Source of the DNA: Govanella sp037189785
Lineage (GTDB): Bacteria; Pseudomonadota; Alphaproteobacteria; Sphingomonadales; Govanellaceae
Reading direction: 5' to 3'
DNA: 39,011 nt
NCBI GenBank assembly: GCA_037189785.1
Contig: JBBCIP010000266.1
Location: 1-39,011, forward strand
The translations under genes were made by a program, and so were the position numbers. This document shows positions 16,303-24,329 of this stretch, one piece after another. The number at the start of each line of letters is the position of its first letter. Within the stretch, counting starts at the first letter, position 1. A model generated the notes under the pieces. That model was not told where the DNA came from. It was given only the letters and a program-made list of their open reading frames with translations, and made no database searches.

Positions 16303-17150
16303 CGCTGACGCGTGAAACGGATCAACGCCAACCCGTTCAACACCATAATCGTGCCATAGATGGTTGGTGCCGCCGCGTAATCGATGCGATCCAGAACCGT
16401 GACAGCGATAAAGGTCGCCATGGTCGCATTCTGGACACCGAGACCGATCGCCAAGGTCACTTTCTGCTGTGGGTTCAAATAGAACTTGCGGCCCAACCAA
16501 ATGCCTAGTCCGGTAGCGATCAAGTTAAGCAGCAAAGCAATCGGGCCCATGGTCAATATGTTGTCGAGCACCAAGGTCCAATTCATCAACACCGTATAGG
16601 CGATGGTCGTCAGCAAAATGCTGAAGGCCGCCGGACGTAGCCACAACAGCAATTGCTTGGTCAAGGACGGGAAGAACAGACGAACACCCAAGCCGCCAAC
16701 AATGGGCAAAGCCGTTAATAGAAACAGCTTTTCAATGGCGCTCCCCAGGTAAAGGGACGGCATCCCCATATCGCCATAAAACACCCGCAGCGCCAGCATC
16801 ACAAACAACGGTGTCGTGAAAATGCTGATCATGCTTGATACCGCCGTCATGGTGATCGACAGCGCGACATCGGCACGCCCAATAAACGTGAGAATATTGG
16901 ATGTAATACCACAGGGACAGGCGGCAATAATGACCAAGCTTACGGCCAAAGGCGGCGGCAACTTGATCGCCATGGCGATCAGGAAGGCAATGATCGGTAA
17001 ACACACGATATGCCCAAGTACCCCAACCAAGAGTGGGCGTGGAAACTGGATCAGGCGTTGAAAGTCGATAATGCTGAGCGACAACCCCAGCCCAAACATG
17101 AGCAAGGCCAGAGCCAATGGTAACAGTAATAAGGTTACGAATTCATCCAT
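16290..17150 (-). CDS. BASS-family transporter, second paralogue
   Basis: 286 residues and about nine helices, with the same hallmarks: GLGLSLSIIDFQRLIQFPRPL and the ACPCGITSNILTFIGRADVALS loop. It is clearly homologous to the gene at 15409-16302 but diverged (for example CPCGITSN against CPAGVTSN), so it is not a recent duplicate. The two genes converge and share 13 bases of coding sequence at their ends. No ribosome site is evident before the ATG at 17150. Two transporters may serve two products of the same upstream hydrolysis; this is inference. Confidence 0.92.
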   Translation of the reverse strand: MDEFVTLLLLPLALALLMFGLGLSLSIIDFQRLIQFPRPLLVGVLGHIVCLPIIAFLIAMAIKLPPPLAVSLVIIAACPCGITSNILTFIGRADVALSITMTAVSSMISIFTTPLFVMLALRVFYGDMGMPSLYLGSAIEKLFLLTALPIVGGLGVRLFFPSLTKQLLLWLRPAAFSILLTTIAYTVLMNWTLVLDNILTMGPIALLLNLIATGLGIWLGRKFYLNPQQKVTLAIGLGVQNATMATFIAVTVLDRIDYAAAPTIYGTIMVLNGLALIRFTRQRYAA

Positions 17151-17177
17151 GACCGTCGACGACTGCCGTCCCCGCTA

Positions 17178-17207
17178 AAATCCCATCGGCCAAAACCGAC
17201 AGGATTT
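17178..17207 (-). terminator. Probable terminator after the MarR gene
   Basis: The arms AAATCC-ca-TCGG and CCGA-ca-GGATTT form a ten-pair stem with a small internal loop and a six-base apex. On the minus strand it is followed by a short T run. It lies between the MarR stop and the second BASS start, so that BASS gene would need its own promoter. Confidence 0.45.
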
Positions 17208-17216
17208 ATCCTGAGA

Positions 17217-17678
17217 TTATGTCTTTTCCTTAGCCTGAGCCTTTTTCAAACGCCCAAGCAAATCATAAAGCAACTCTCGCTCTTCCGAAGACACGTCTTC
17301 GAGCGCACTCGCTACCCAGCCGGAATAATGGAATGAAATATCTTTATATAACTCTCGGCCCTTGTCTGTCAGACCGATTTGAAAACTGCGCCGATCCGAA
17401 GGATTGAGGCGGCGGGCGATCAGTTCTTCCTTTTCCATGCGCGTCAACAGCGCAGAAATACTGCCCGCGGTATCCAACAACCGCTTGGTTAGATCGCCAA
17501 CGGAAATCCACTCCTCCTTGGCTTGGTGAAGCTGACTCAGAACGTCATACCGCGACAGGCTTTGCTGGTAATTATCCTGCATACGACCGCTGATATTGCG
17601 TTCGATGGACTTGTAGCATTGCAACATCTGATGCCACAGGCCAATCGCCGACTCGTTGGATATCTCTTTTTCCCGCAT
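17217..17678 (-). CDS. MarR-family transcriptional regulator
   Basis: 153 residues; GAGGG five to six bases before the ATG. Helical dimerisation ends flank a winged helix-turn-helix: EEWISVGDLTKRLLDTAGSISALLTRMEKEELIARR (about 55-90) with the wing in NPSDRRSFQIGLTDKG containing the conserved D-R-R. MarR proteins usually repress neighbouring genes and release DNA on binding small aromatic or lipophilic acids. Candidate targets are the BASS/amidohydrolase locus or FadL. A CCCAG-aac-CTGGG inverted repeat (17693-17705) next to a TATTAT stretch upstream may be its own operator. Confidence 0.93.
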   Translation of the reverse strand: MREKEISNESAIGLWHQMLQCYKSIERNISGRMQDNYQQSLSRYDVLSQLHQAKEEWISVGDLTKRLLDTAGSISALLTRMEKEELIARRLNPSDRRSFQIGLTDKGRELYKDISFHYSGWVASALEDVSSEERELLYDLLGRLKKAQAKEKT

Positions 17679-17773
17679 GGGACCCTCATGAACCCAGAAC
17701 CTGGGCTATAATATATGACACGTTAGATAAATTCACGTAAAAACCGCCGTTTCTACCCAACTATTTTATAAAA

Positions 17774-17809
17774 ATCGGGGCTTGCGTGAGCAGCCACGCA
17801 AACCCCGAT
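17774..17809 (-). terminator. Strong Rho-independent terminator after FadL
   Basis: The arms ATCGGGGcTTGCGTG (17774-17788) and CACGCAAaCCCCGAT (17795-17809) pair over 14 of 15 positions with one C-A mismatch and a six-base loop. On the minus strand the stem is followed by TTTTTAT. It lies 45 bases past the FadL stop. Confidence 0.88.
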
Positions 17810-17853
17810 CAAGATCACAACCACCTGATAAGATTAGATAATTCTAAGCGCCC

Positions 17854-19266
17854 TTAAAACGCAACATTCAACCCCAGCGCCACGAGGTTGGCATGCCCCT
17901 TATTTTCGCCAATCAAGCGATCACCACTGGAGCCAATGCGATCAACACTGGAGTCCTTGATAAACAGGCGATTATAGGCTGCGTCAACGGTAAAACCGTT
18001 CATCATCTCCCAGCTCATACCTACAGCGGCCACGATCCGGTCGTTATCGGGAATGCGCGGACTGCGGTGGATGTCCCGGGTCGGACTTTTGTCGTAAGCG
18101 ACCCCGCCCCGCACCGTAAAGCTATCGGATAGTTTGTAGCTCGCCCCGCCCGCGACCCGCCACACATCCTTGTAATCTTGTTCCTCGAGCAGATCAGGTT
18201 GCGCCGGGTTCGCAAATTCCACATGCAAATCATGAAATGACGACCACCCGGTCCAGGTCACGTCAGCCATGATGCTGAAACGGTCGGATACATCGTGATA
18301 CAAACTGACAGACGCCCGTTGCGGCAACGATAATCCGGCCCGACCATCGCTATCCAAAAATGCGCCGCCGAGGGACGGCATCAACGGCGCTAATGCCGCC
18401 GGTGTCGTGAATACGGCGTGACCATCGATTTTATGATTTACTTCCGACCGGTAATGCAAGCCAACGCGCGTATTGGTTGACACTTGCAACAACAACCCGA
18501 CATTCCAGCCGAACGACCAATCCTTGCCTTTTAAGCGGATAGCTCCATCTGCTGCTTGCGGTAAAACACCCAAAGCGCCACAGGTGCCGGGTGCCACCGG
18601 TTCGACTTGCCCCAAACAAACCGCACCGAAATCGATGGCGTTGCTGATATCAACATCCACATATTGAATACTCATCCCCACACCAATCGATGCAAAATCA
18701 GTTAGCCGATAGGCTACAGAAGGATTGATATCGATTGTCTTCATGCTGGATTTGATACCCTGATAACGACCGACCCAATCGTCATCGTATTCTGTCGACA
18801 AACCATAAGGCGCCGATACACCAACACCAAAACGCAAACGATCCGACAGTGGAATAACCGCATAGAAATTCGGCACCAAGGCGTCACTTAAAAAATCGCC
18901 GCCAGTGCCGCCCGATAAAGGCTGGCCGATGGCGTCAACAGAGCCTTGATTTGTGAACCGCCCTTTGCCCAAAATAGCATGCACACCGGCATTGATATGA
19001 ACGCGGTCCAAACGGGTCATTCCCGCCGGATTGCTAAATACGGTCGTCGCATCTTGTGCCAAAGCCGCACCACCGGCATTGGCCGCGCCCAAATCGCGGA
19101 CACTATATTCCTGCACCGCAAAACCAGCCGCCTTTGCGCTGACGGCCGACATCAAAACGAACAGCGATGCAGATGTCGCCACCCAAACTGGGTTATTTCG
19201 CACGCCTTTGAACCAGCGTGGAAACCTAGACGCAGAGTGACTTGTACAAACCTTATACGTAAACAC
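17854..19266 (-). CDS. fadL: FadL/OmpP1/TodX-family outer-membrane channel
   Basis: 470 residues from GTG at 19266, supported by AAGGA seven bases upstream. A long basic leader precedes the hydrophobic signal core (ATSASLFVLMSAVSAKA), giving a mature N-terminus AGFAVQEYSVRDLGAANAGG, followed by ALAQDATTVFSNPAGMTRLD. This N-terminal hatch is the FadL-family signature. The rest is a beta-barrel ending LVALGLNVAF with terminal Phe. The family takes up long-chain fatty acids and aromatic or other hydrophobic compounds through a lateral barrel gap. It is divergent from the FadE-type dehydrogenase across 190 bases, consistent with fatty-acid uptake and oxidation. Confidence 0.93.
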   Translation of the reverse strand: MFTYKVCTSHSASRFPRWFKGVRNNPVWVATSASLFVLMSAVSAKAAGFAVQEYSVRDLGAANAGGAALAQDATTVFSNPAGMTRLDRVHINAGVHAILGKGRFTNQGSVDAIGQPLSGGTGGDFLSDALVPNFYAVIPLSDRLRFGVGVSAPYGLSTEYDDDWVGRYQGIKSSMKTIDINPSVAYRLTDFASIGVGMSIQYVDVDISNAIDFGAVCLGQVEPVAPGTCGALGVLPQAADGAIRLKGKDWSFGWNVGLLLQVSTNTRVGLHYRSEVNHKIDGHAVFTTPAALAPLMPSLGGAFLDSDGRAGLSLPQRASVSLYHDVSDRFSIMADVTWTGWSSFHDLHVEFANPAQPDLLEEQDYKDVWRVAGGASYKLSDSFTVRGGVAYDKSPTRDIHRSPRIPDNDRIVAAVGMSWEMMNGFTVDAAYNRLFIKDSSVDRIGSSGDRLIGENKGHANLVALGLNVAF

Positions 19267-19410
19267 GGGCGGATCCTTTTCACACGAATGAAGGGAGACA
19301 ATTGAACCATTTTTTGGTATCGTTTTGTGGGCTAAACGTTTGATCGACCAAAGAGTTCCGACAGAATGGGAACCGCTGTCGTGAGATGAGCGTTACACTA
19401 CTGGCGCGGT

Positions 19411-19422
19411 ATCAAATTTGAT
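19411..19422. promoter_or_regulatory. Palindrome between fadL and fadE
   Basis: ATCAAATTTGAT is a perfect 12-base palindrome located 36 bases before the FadE start in the divergent fadL-fadE gap. Its position suits an operator for a fatty-acid-responsive repressor, though it is short and AT-rich and could occur by chance. Confidence 0.35.
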
Positions 19423-19457
19423 GCTGTCTCTCGCAACATATGCTGAGGGTCTTCTCT

Positions 19458-21752
19458 ATGACACTGACGTGGCGACAGAAGAATATAACCAAACCTTTGT
19501 TTAAATGGGTAAAATCCGTTTTACCGGAGTTATCCGAAACAGAACGCGCGGCCCTCACTGCGGGCGGGGTATGGTGGGACGCGGAATTATTTTCCGGTAA
19601 CCCCAATTGGGACCGTTTGCGCGCAGCCGGAACACCAAAATTATCCGCTGAAGAGCAGGCATTTTTGGATGGCCCGGTTGAAACGCTGTGCGGCATGATT
19701 GATGACTGGCGTATAACCTTTGAAGATCGCGATCTGCCGGACGAGATCTGGGATTTCATCCGCGCCCATAAATTTTTTGGCATGATTATTCCGAAAAAAT
19801 ATGGCGGTCTGGAATTTTCGGCCTATGCCCATTCAGAAATTGTGATGCGACTTTCGACGCGCAGTATCAGCGTTGCCGTGACTGTCATGGTGCCGAATTC
19901 ATTGGGCCCGGGTGAGCTTCTCTTGCACTTCGGCACCGACGCACAAAAAGATCACTATCTGCCACGACTGGCCGATGGCCGCGAGATCCCATGCTTTGCC
20001 TTGACCAGTCCTGAAGCCGGGTCTGACGCAGCCTCGATGATTGATCGCGGCACTGTCTGCTATGAAAATTTCGATGGTGCCCGCACGCTCGGCATCCGAT
20101 TAACTTGGCATAAACGCTATATCACGCTGGGACCGGTCGCCAGCTTATTGGGTTTGGCATTTAAACTTTATGATCCGGATCACATTCTAAGCGCGGAATC
20201 AGACCGCGGCATCACCTTAGCCTTGGTGCCGACCGATACAGCCGGTGTGTCCATAGGCCGTCGCCATTTCGCAGCCATGCAAGCGTTCCAAAACGGCCCC
20301 AATTCCGGGCAAGATGTTTTCATCCCCATGGATTGGATTATTGGCGGTCAAGATCGCATCGGCCAAGGCTGGGAAATGTTGATGACCGCCCTTGCCGCCG
20401 GGCGCGGTATTTCGTTGCCGGCCTTGAGCGTCGGCGGCGCAAAACTTGCGGCCCATACAGCGGGAGCCTACGCCCGCGTGCGTCGCCAATTCGGCATCTC
20501 CATCGGCAAATTCGAAGGTATCCAAGAAGCATTGGCGCGTATCGCCGGTACGTGCTATTTACTCGATTCCGCCCGATTGATGACGGTGTTAGCCCTGGAT
20601 CTCGGCGAGAAACCGGCGGTTATATCTGCTATCTTAAAATCACAAGCGACAAACTATTTGCGTGATGTCATCAATGACGCCATGGACATTCATGCTGGCA
20701 AGGCTGTTATTGACGGGCCGCTCAATTACATCGGCAATGTTTATCGCGCTGTCCCGGTCGCGATCACGGTCGAAGGTGCAAACATTCTGACCCGCAGTTT
20801 GATGATTTTCGGCCAAGGTGCGATCCGCTGTCATCCATATCTCCTTGAGGAAATTACAGCCGCCGAAGATAAAAACGAAGAACACGGCTTACGCAAATTT
20901 GACAGCACAATCTGGAAACATGCGGCACATCAACTGGCAACCGTCGGTCGTACCTTGGGCCGTAATTTGTTCTATAGCGCGTTCCGCCCTGGTGGAAACA
21001 TCCCTGGCGGAAACATCAATGTCTATTATAGCGAAATCAATCGCGTGTCCGCGTCCTTGGCGTTCATCAGTGAAATATCGTTGCTGTCACTGGGCGGTGC
21101 TTTAAAACGCAAAGAATTTATATCCGCGCGTCTCGGCGATGTTCTAAGCGACGTGTATCTTCTAAGTGCGGCGCTCAAACGGTTTGAAGACGGTGGCCGA
21201 AAAGAGGGTGAACAACCGCTTTTGGATTGGTGTTTCTCAACCGGCCTTAAACGCATTGAAGATAATTTGGATAATACGCTCAAAAATTATCCTAATCGCG
21301 TGCTGGCCTTTATCATGCGTCTGTTTATGTTTCCCCTTGGCCGCCGTCAGACTTTGCCGGACGACCGCCTGACCACCAGGGTCGCAGAAATTTTGTTGAA
21401 ACCATCCGATATCCGCGACCGCTTAACCAAGGGACTTTATCATGGCCATAGCAACGATGGCTTGGGCGACGATGGCTTGGGCGACGATGGCTTGGCCCGG
21501 CTTGATGCCGCGTTCGCCGCCGTTGTCGCCACAGACCATTTGTATGAAAAACGCAAGAAAGGCAATCTGAGCGACGATGAACAAGCGGCCTTGGCAAAAA
21601 CAGAAGCCGCCGTAGCCAAGGTGATCGAGGTTGATGACTTTTCACCCCACGACTTAACCGGAACATCGGCCGAACACAGCCCATCCCAGAACGGCGACAA
21701 AACAGCCTCAACCCAGCACCGCTCCGGGTCCTCGCAACGGGAAGCAAGCTGA
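19458..21752 (+). CDS. fadE: FadE-type acyl-CoA dehydrogenase
   Basis: 764 residues from the ATG at 19458, preferred over ATG 19440 because GAGGG lies nine bases upstream. Length and order match the long FadE class: helical N-domain with FFGMIIPKKYGGLEFSAYAH, the beta-domain flavin/substrate segment CFALTSPEAGSDAAS, the C-terminal helical domain FGISIGKFEGIQEALARIAG, and AITVEGANILTRSLMIFGQG holding the candidate catalytic Glu. A FadE-specific C-terminal extension (DUF1974 region) follows. The enzyme oxidises medium/long acyl-CoA to 2-enoyl-CoA with FAD. Near the end a repeated GLGDD insert (15-bp DNA repeat) and a charged, disordered tail are probably dispensable. It is divergent from fadL. 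Confidence 0.93.
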   Translation: MTLTWRQKNITKPLFKWVKSVLPELSETERAALTAGGVWWDAELFSGNPNWDRLRAAGTPKLSAEEQAFLDGPVETLCGMIDDWRITFEDRDLPDEIWDFIRAHKFFGMIIPKKYGGLEFSAYAHSEIVMRLSTRSISVAVTVMVPNSLGPGELLLHFGTDAQKDHYLPRLADGREIPCFALTSPEAGSDAASMIDRGTVCYENFDGARTLGIRLTWHKRYITLGPVASLLGLAFKLYDPDHILSAESDRGITLALVPTDTAGVSIGRRHFAAMQAFQNGPNSGQDVFIPMDWIIGGQDRIGQGWEMLMTALAAGRGISLPALSVGGAKLAAHTAGAYARVRRQFGISIGKFEGIQEALARIAGTCYLLDSARLMTVLALDLGEKPAVISAILKSQATNYLRDVINDAMDIHAGKAVIDGPLNYIGNVYRAVPVAITVEGANILTRSLMIFGQGAIRCHPYLLEEITAAEDKNEEHGLRKFDSTIWKHAAHQLATVGRTLGRNLFYSAFRPGGNIPGGNINVYYSEINRVSASLAFISEISLLSLGGALKRKEFISARLGDVLSDVYLLSAALKRFEDGGRKEGEQPLLDWCFSTGLKRIEDNLDNTLKNYPNRVLAFIMRLFMFPLGRRQTLPDDRLTTRVAEILLKPSDIRDRLTKGLYHGHSNDGLGDDGLGDDGLARLDAAFAAVVATDHLYEKRKKGNLSDDEQAALAKTEAAVAKVIEVDDFSPHDLTGTSAEHSPSQNGDKTASTQHRSGSSQREAS
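21456..21495 (+). repeat. 15-bp in-frame tandem repeat in fadE
   Basis: Two exact copies of GATGGCTTGGGCGAC (21456-21470, 21471-21485) and ten bases of a third encode repeated Asp-Gly-Leu-Gly-Asp within the C-terminal extension. The exact identity points to recent slippage, and copy number may vary. Confidence 0.85.
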
Positions 21753-21780
21753 TGTCATCCCGCTGATCTCAGCAATAGCG

Positions 21781-21990
21781 TTATGGGCGTTCGTAACGGA
21801 ACCCCAGTTTAACGCTGACCTGGAAATGGGCGATTTTTCCGTCCTCGATGTGACCGCGAATATCTCCGACCTCAAACCAACCAAGATTCTTTAAGGTTTG
21901 GCTGGCCGTGTTCACTGCGTTGTTAACCGCGTCTGCGATGCTTTTGTCTGATGTCCCAACCACTTCGGTCACTGCATAAACATTGTTCAT
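21781..21990 (-). CDS. Dodecin (flavin-binding storage protein)
   Basis: 69 residues. The whole sequence is the dodecin fold: VYAVTEVVGTSDKSIADAVN (strand and helix), then SQTLKNLGWFEVGDIRGHIE with Trp38, which stacks on the flavin, and Gln57 in HFQVSVKLGF, which contacts the ring. Dodecins form hollow 12-mers that bind riboflavin, FMN or CoA to buffer free flavins. GAGGA lies before the ATG. The gene is between flavoenzyme fadE and dedA and is transcribed alone. A flavin buffer is plausible in a neighbourhood rich in FAD/FMN/F420 enzymes, though dodecins are widespread. Confidence 0.93.
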   Translation of the reverse strand: MNNVYAVTEVVGTSDKSIADAVNNAVNTASQTLKNLGWFEVGDIRGHIEDGKIAHFQVSVKLGFRYERP

Positions 21991-22088
21991 TTGTCACATC
22001 CTCGTTTATATAAAGATGTATTTTAACGTGAACCATCGCAACCGAGTTCCATGGCACGCGCCATTTACAATGATTAGGGCAGATATCG

Positions 22089-22700
22089 ATGTTCGATTGG
22101 ATTACCGGTTTTCTAGAAGACTCTGGCTATGCGGGTATTGTATTTCTGATGGCTTTGGAAAACATCTTCCCGCCAATTCCCTCGGAATTAATCATGCCAA
22201 TGGCCGGATTTAAGGCGGCCCAGGGCGATATGAATATCGTTCTGGTCATCCTCGCCGGAAGTTTGGGGTCGGTGCTTGGCGGGTTACCGTGGTACTATCT
22301 CGGCTATTTCTTTGGCTTAAAGCGCATGAAAGCGTTGTCCGCGCGATTTGGTCGTTTGATGACCGTATCCCCCAAAGATATCCAATATGCCAGCGATTGG
22401 TTTGATCGTTATGGTGTGTACGCCGTATTTTTCGGCCGTTTGGTGCCGACAGTGCGCACCCTGATCTCTGTCCCGGCCGGGTTGGCATCCATGAAATTAC
22501 CGGTTTTCCTGGCCTATACCACGGCAGGAACAATTATCTGGACAACGTTCCTGGCCATGCTCGGCTATATTTTGGAAAATCGTTATGAACAGGTGGAAGA
22601 TTACGTCAATCCAGTATCCACTGCCGTTGTGATCGGGGTTGTGGCGATCTATCTTTATCGCGTGATTACGTGGAAAACCCCAACCGAACACCAGAACTAA
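22089..22700 (+). CDS. DedA/VTT-family membrane protein
   Basis: 203 residues with about five hydrophobic segments. Hallmarks are MALENIFPPIPSELIMPMAG near the N-terminus (reentrant loop with the conserved Glu and Pro) and FFGRLVPTVRTLISVPAGLA (about 118-138), the F-x-R-x-x-P-x-x-R motif. DedA proteins act in lipid-carrier or phospholipid translocation and membrane homeostasis; one group flips undecaprenyl phosphate. It ends with a four-base overlap against the opposing phospholipase D-like gene, a pairing that also occurs as single fused proteins elsewhere. Confidence 0.92.
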   Translation: MFDWITGFLEDSGYAGIVFLMALENIFPPIPSELIMPMAGFKAAQGDMNIVLVILAGSLGSVLGGLPWYYLGYFFGLKRMKALSARFGRLMTVSPKDIQYASDWFDRYGVYAVFFGRLVPTVRTLISVPAGLASMKLPVFLAYTTAGTIIWTTFLAMLGYILENRYEQVEDYVNPVSTAVVIGVVAIYLYRVITWKTPTEHQN

Positions 22701-24196
22701 CGGAACCGACGCGCCCGTTTCAACCAACGGCGCATGTTCTGACGCAAGCGTGGCGGTCTTTCCGCATCCAAAAGATCGGAATCCGCCAATGCCGCTGCGA
22801 TCCCATCAAGCTCCGGTACTTTTAAAAGCCGCAAGCCACGCCCCGTTTTCCGATCGGGCGGAGACAATGTATCAAGGGCGGCAATTAGCCCGCCCTGCCC
22901 CCTGGTCGCGACAAACTCATTCACTGTGACGCCGGTGTGTTCAGCCAATAAATCATGGCAAAGCTCGATAATTTTGCGGCGCACATCGTGTTCGCCCGCC
23001 ATGCCGGCGGTCACTTCCAGTGTCAAATCACATTCCGTATCAAACGCCATCGACCGGTTGTTCAGATTTGACGACCCGACCCGTAACATCCAGTCGTCGA
23101 TAATGACGATCTTGGCGTGCACATAGATCGATGTCCCTTTGTCCGTGACCGGATAATAAAGCCGAAAACGATCATGCACGTCGGCTTTTTCAACCAACTG
23201 CAACAATCGCGCCCGGGCCGTATCCATCGCCAATTCTTCAAGCCACCCATCCGCGCTTTCGGGATTGACGACGACCACTTCAGGGCCATTCGGCTCAGCC
23301 AATCGCAAAGCGATGGCTTCGGCAATACGACGGCACGAGAAATACTGACTTTCCATGTAAATAGTTTTTTGTGCCCGAGCGATGGCTTCGATATAAAGCG
23401 CCTCGATCTCCCGCACTTCGGTTTGTTCGCCATAGGCCGGAATAGTGCGACTGATACCGACAACCACATTGCGCGCCAACGGCTTCAGATAGTGGGGCCA
23501 GCGATCCGCGGCGCCATCAGACAGCGGTTTGTTGATCGGCGCCGTCAAGCTCTGGCCGGTTGAATAGCACCAGCGTTGGCGTGCCAAATCACCCAAGGTC
23601 CGCGCCGCTTCGCCATCCACCGCCACCGTTGCATCATGCCACGGGTCACACAGATCGCCCCCCGGCGTTACCCGACGCGGATCGTCATCCAGATGCCGTC
23701 GCGTATCCCATCGCCCAGCCGTAATATCGATGCCACCGCAAAAGGCGATGCGATCATCAATCACGACAATTTTTTGGTGATGCGTAGACAGCGGCGGATG
23801 CTTGCGATCAAGCCGGTAATGAATGCGGGGATGCAACAGCCAGCGTAATATGGTCAACGGCGTGGTGCCACGTCCCAATGTATAAAATACCCCCAAATCC
23901 CACTTCAACAGATAGATATTGAGGCCGGGGTTGTGGTTCGCCGCCATGCTCAACAACTTGCCGATCTTATCCGGCTCCTGCGACCGCGCATCACAGGTCA
24001 GGCTGATCCGGGCATCAAAATCCCAGCCCAACATCATGATACTATGTTCGGCTTGTAGGATGGCTTGTTTTAAAACTTTGAAATAATCGGCGGCATCAAC
24101 GATTACCGCCAATCGATCTGCCTTGGCTGTGCGCCAACAGGTCTCACCCGGCCTTAACAAAGGACCTGGCGCGAGATGGTCTGCCGCAGTGGTCAT
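22697..24196 (-). CDS. Phospholipase D-like / cardiolipin synthase-like enzyme
   Basis: 499 residues with two HKD motifs, H140-x-K142-x4-D147 in THHQKIVVIDD and H360-x-K362-x4-D367 in YVHAKIVIIDD, each followed by a Gly/Ser-Asn segment (AFCGGID, RVGSSNLNNRSM). The two motifs together form one active site that transfers phosphatidyl groups. Unlike classic cardiolipin synthases it lacks N-terminal membrane helices, so it resembles the soluble PLD/transphosphatidylase group often linked to DedA/VTT domains. The tail is very basic (RRWLKRARRFR), suited to binding anionic membranes. No clear ribosome site precedes the ATG at 24196. Confidence 0.9.
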   Translation of the reverse strand: MTTAADHLAPGPLLRPGETCWRTAKADRLAVIVDAADYFKVLKQAILQAEHSIMMLGWDFDARISLTCDARSQEPDKIGKLLSMAANHNPGLNIYLLKWDLGVFYTLGRGTTPLTILRWLLHPRIHYRLDRKHPPLSTHHQKIVVIDDRIAFCGGIDITAGRWDTRRHLDDDPRRVTPGGDLCDPWHDATVAVDGEAARTLGDLARQRWCYSTGQSLTAPINKPLSDGAADRWPHYLKPLARNVVVGISRTIPAYGEQTEVREIEALYIEAIARAQKTIYMESQYFSCRRIAEAIALRLAEPNGPEVVVVNPESADGWLEELAMDTARARLLQLVEKADVHDRFRLYYPVTDKGTSIYVHAKIVIIDDWMLRVGSSNLNNRSMAFDTECDLTLEVTAGMAGEHDVRRKIIELCHDLLAEHTGVTVNEFVATRGQGGLIAALDTLSPPDRKTGRGLRLLKVPELDGIAAALADSDLLDAERPPRLRQNMRRWLKRARRFR

Positions 24197-24329
24197 TCTA
24201 ACCAGATACCCGCATCTTGATATTTAAGGCCTAACATTTGAGGCCGGTTGACGGGACATTACACCCTATCCCGCCTAGCAGTATTTTAGAATTAAGGCAA
24301 AAGGTCGACAGGTCGTCAAGTTAATACGA

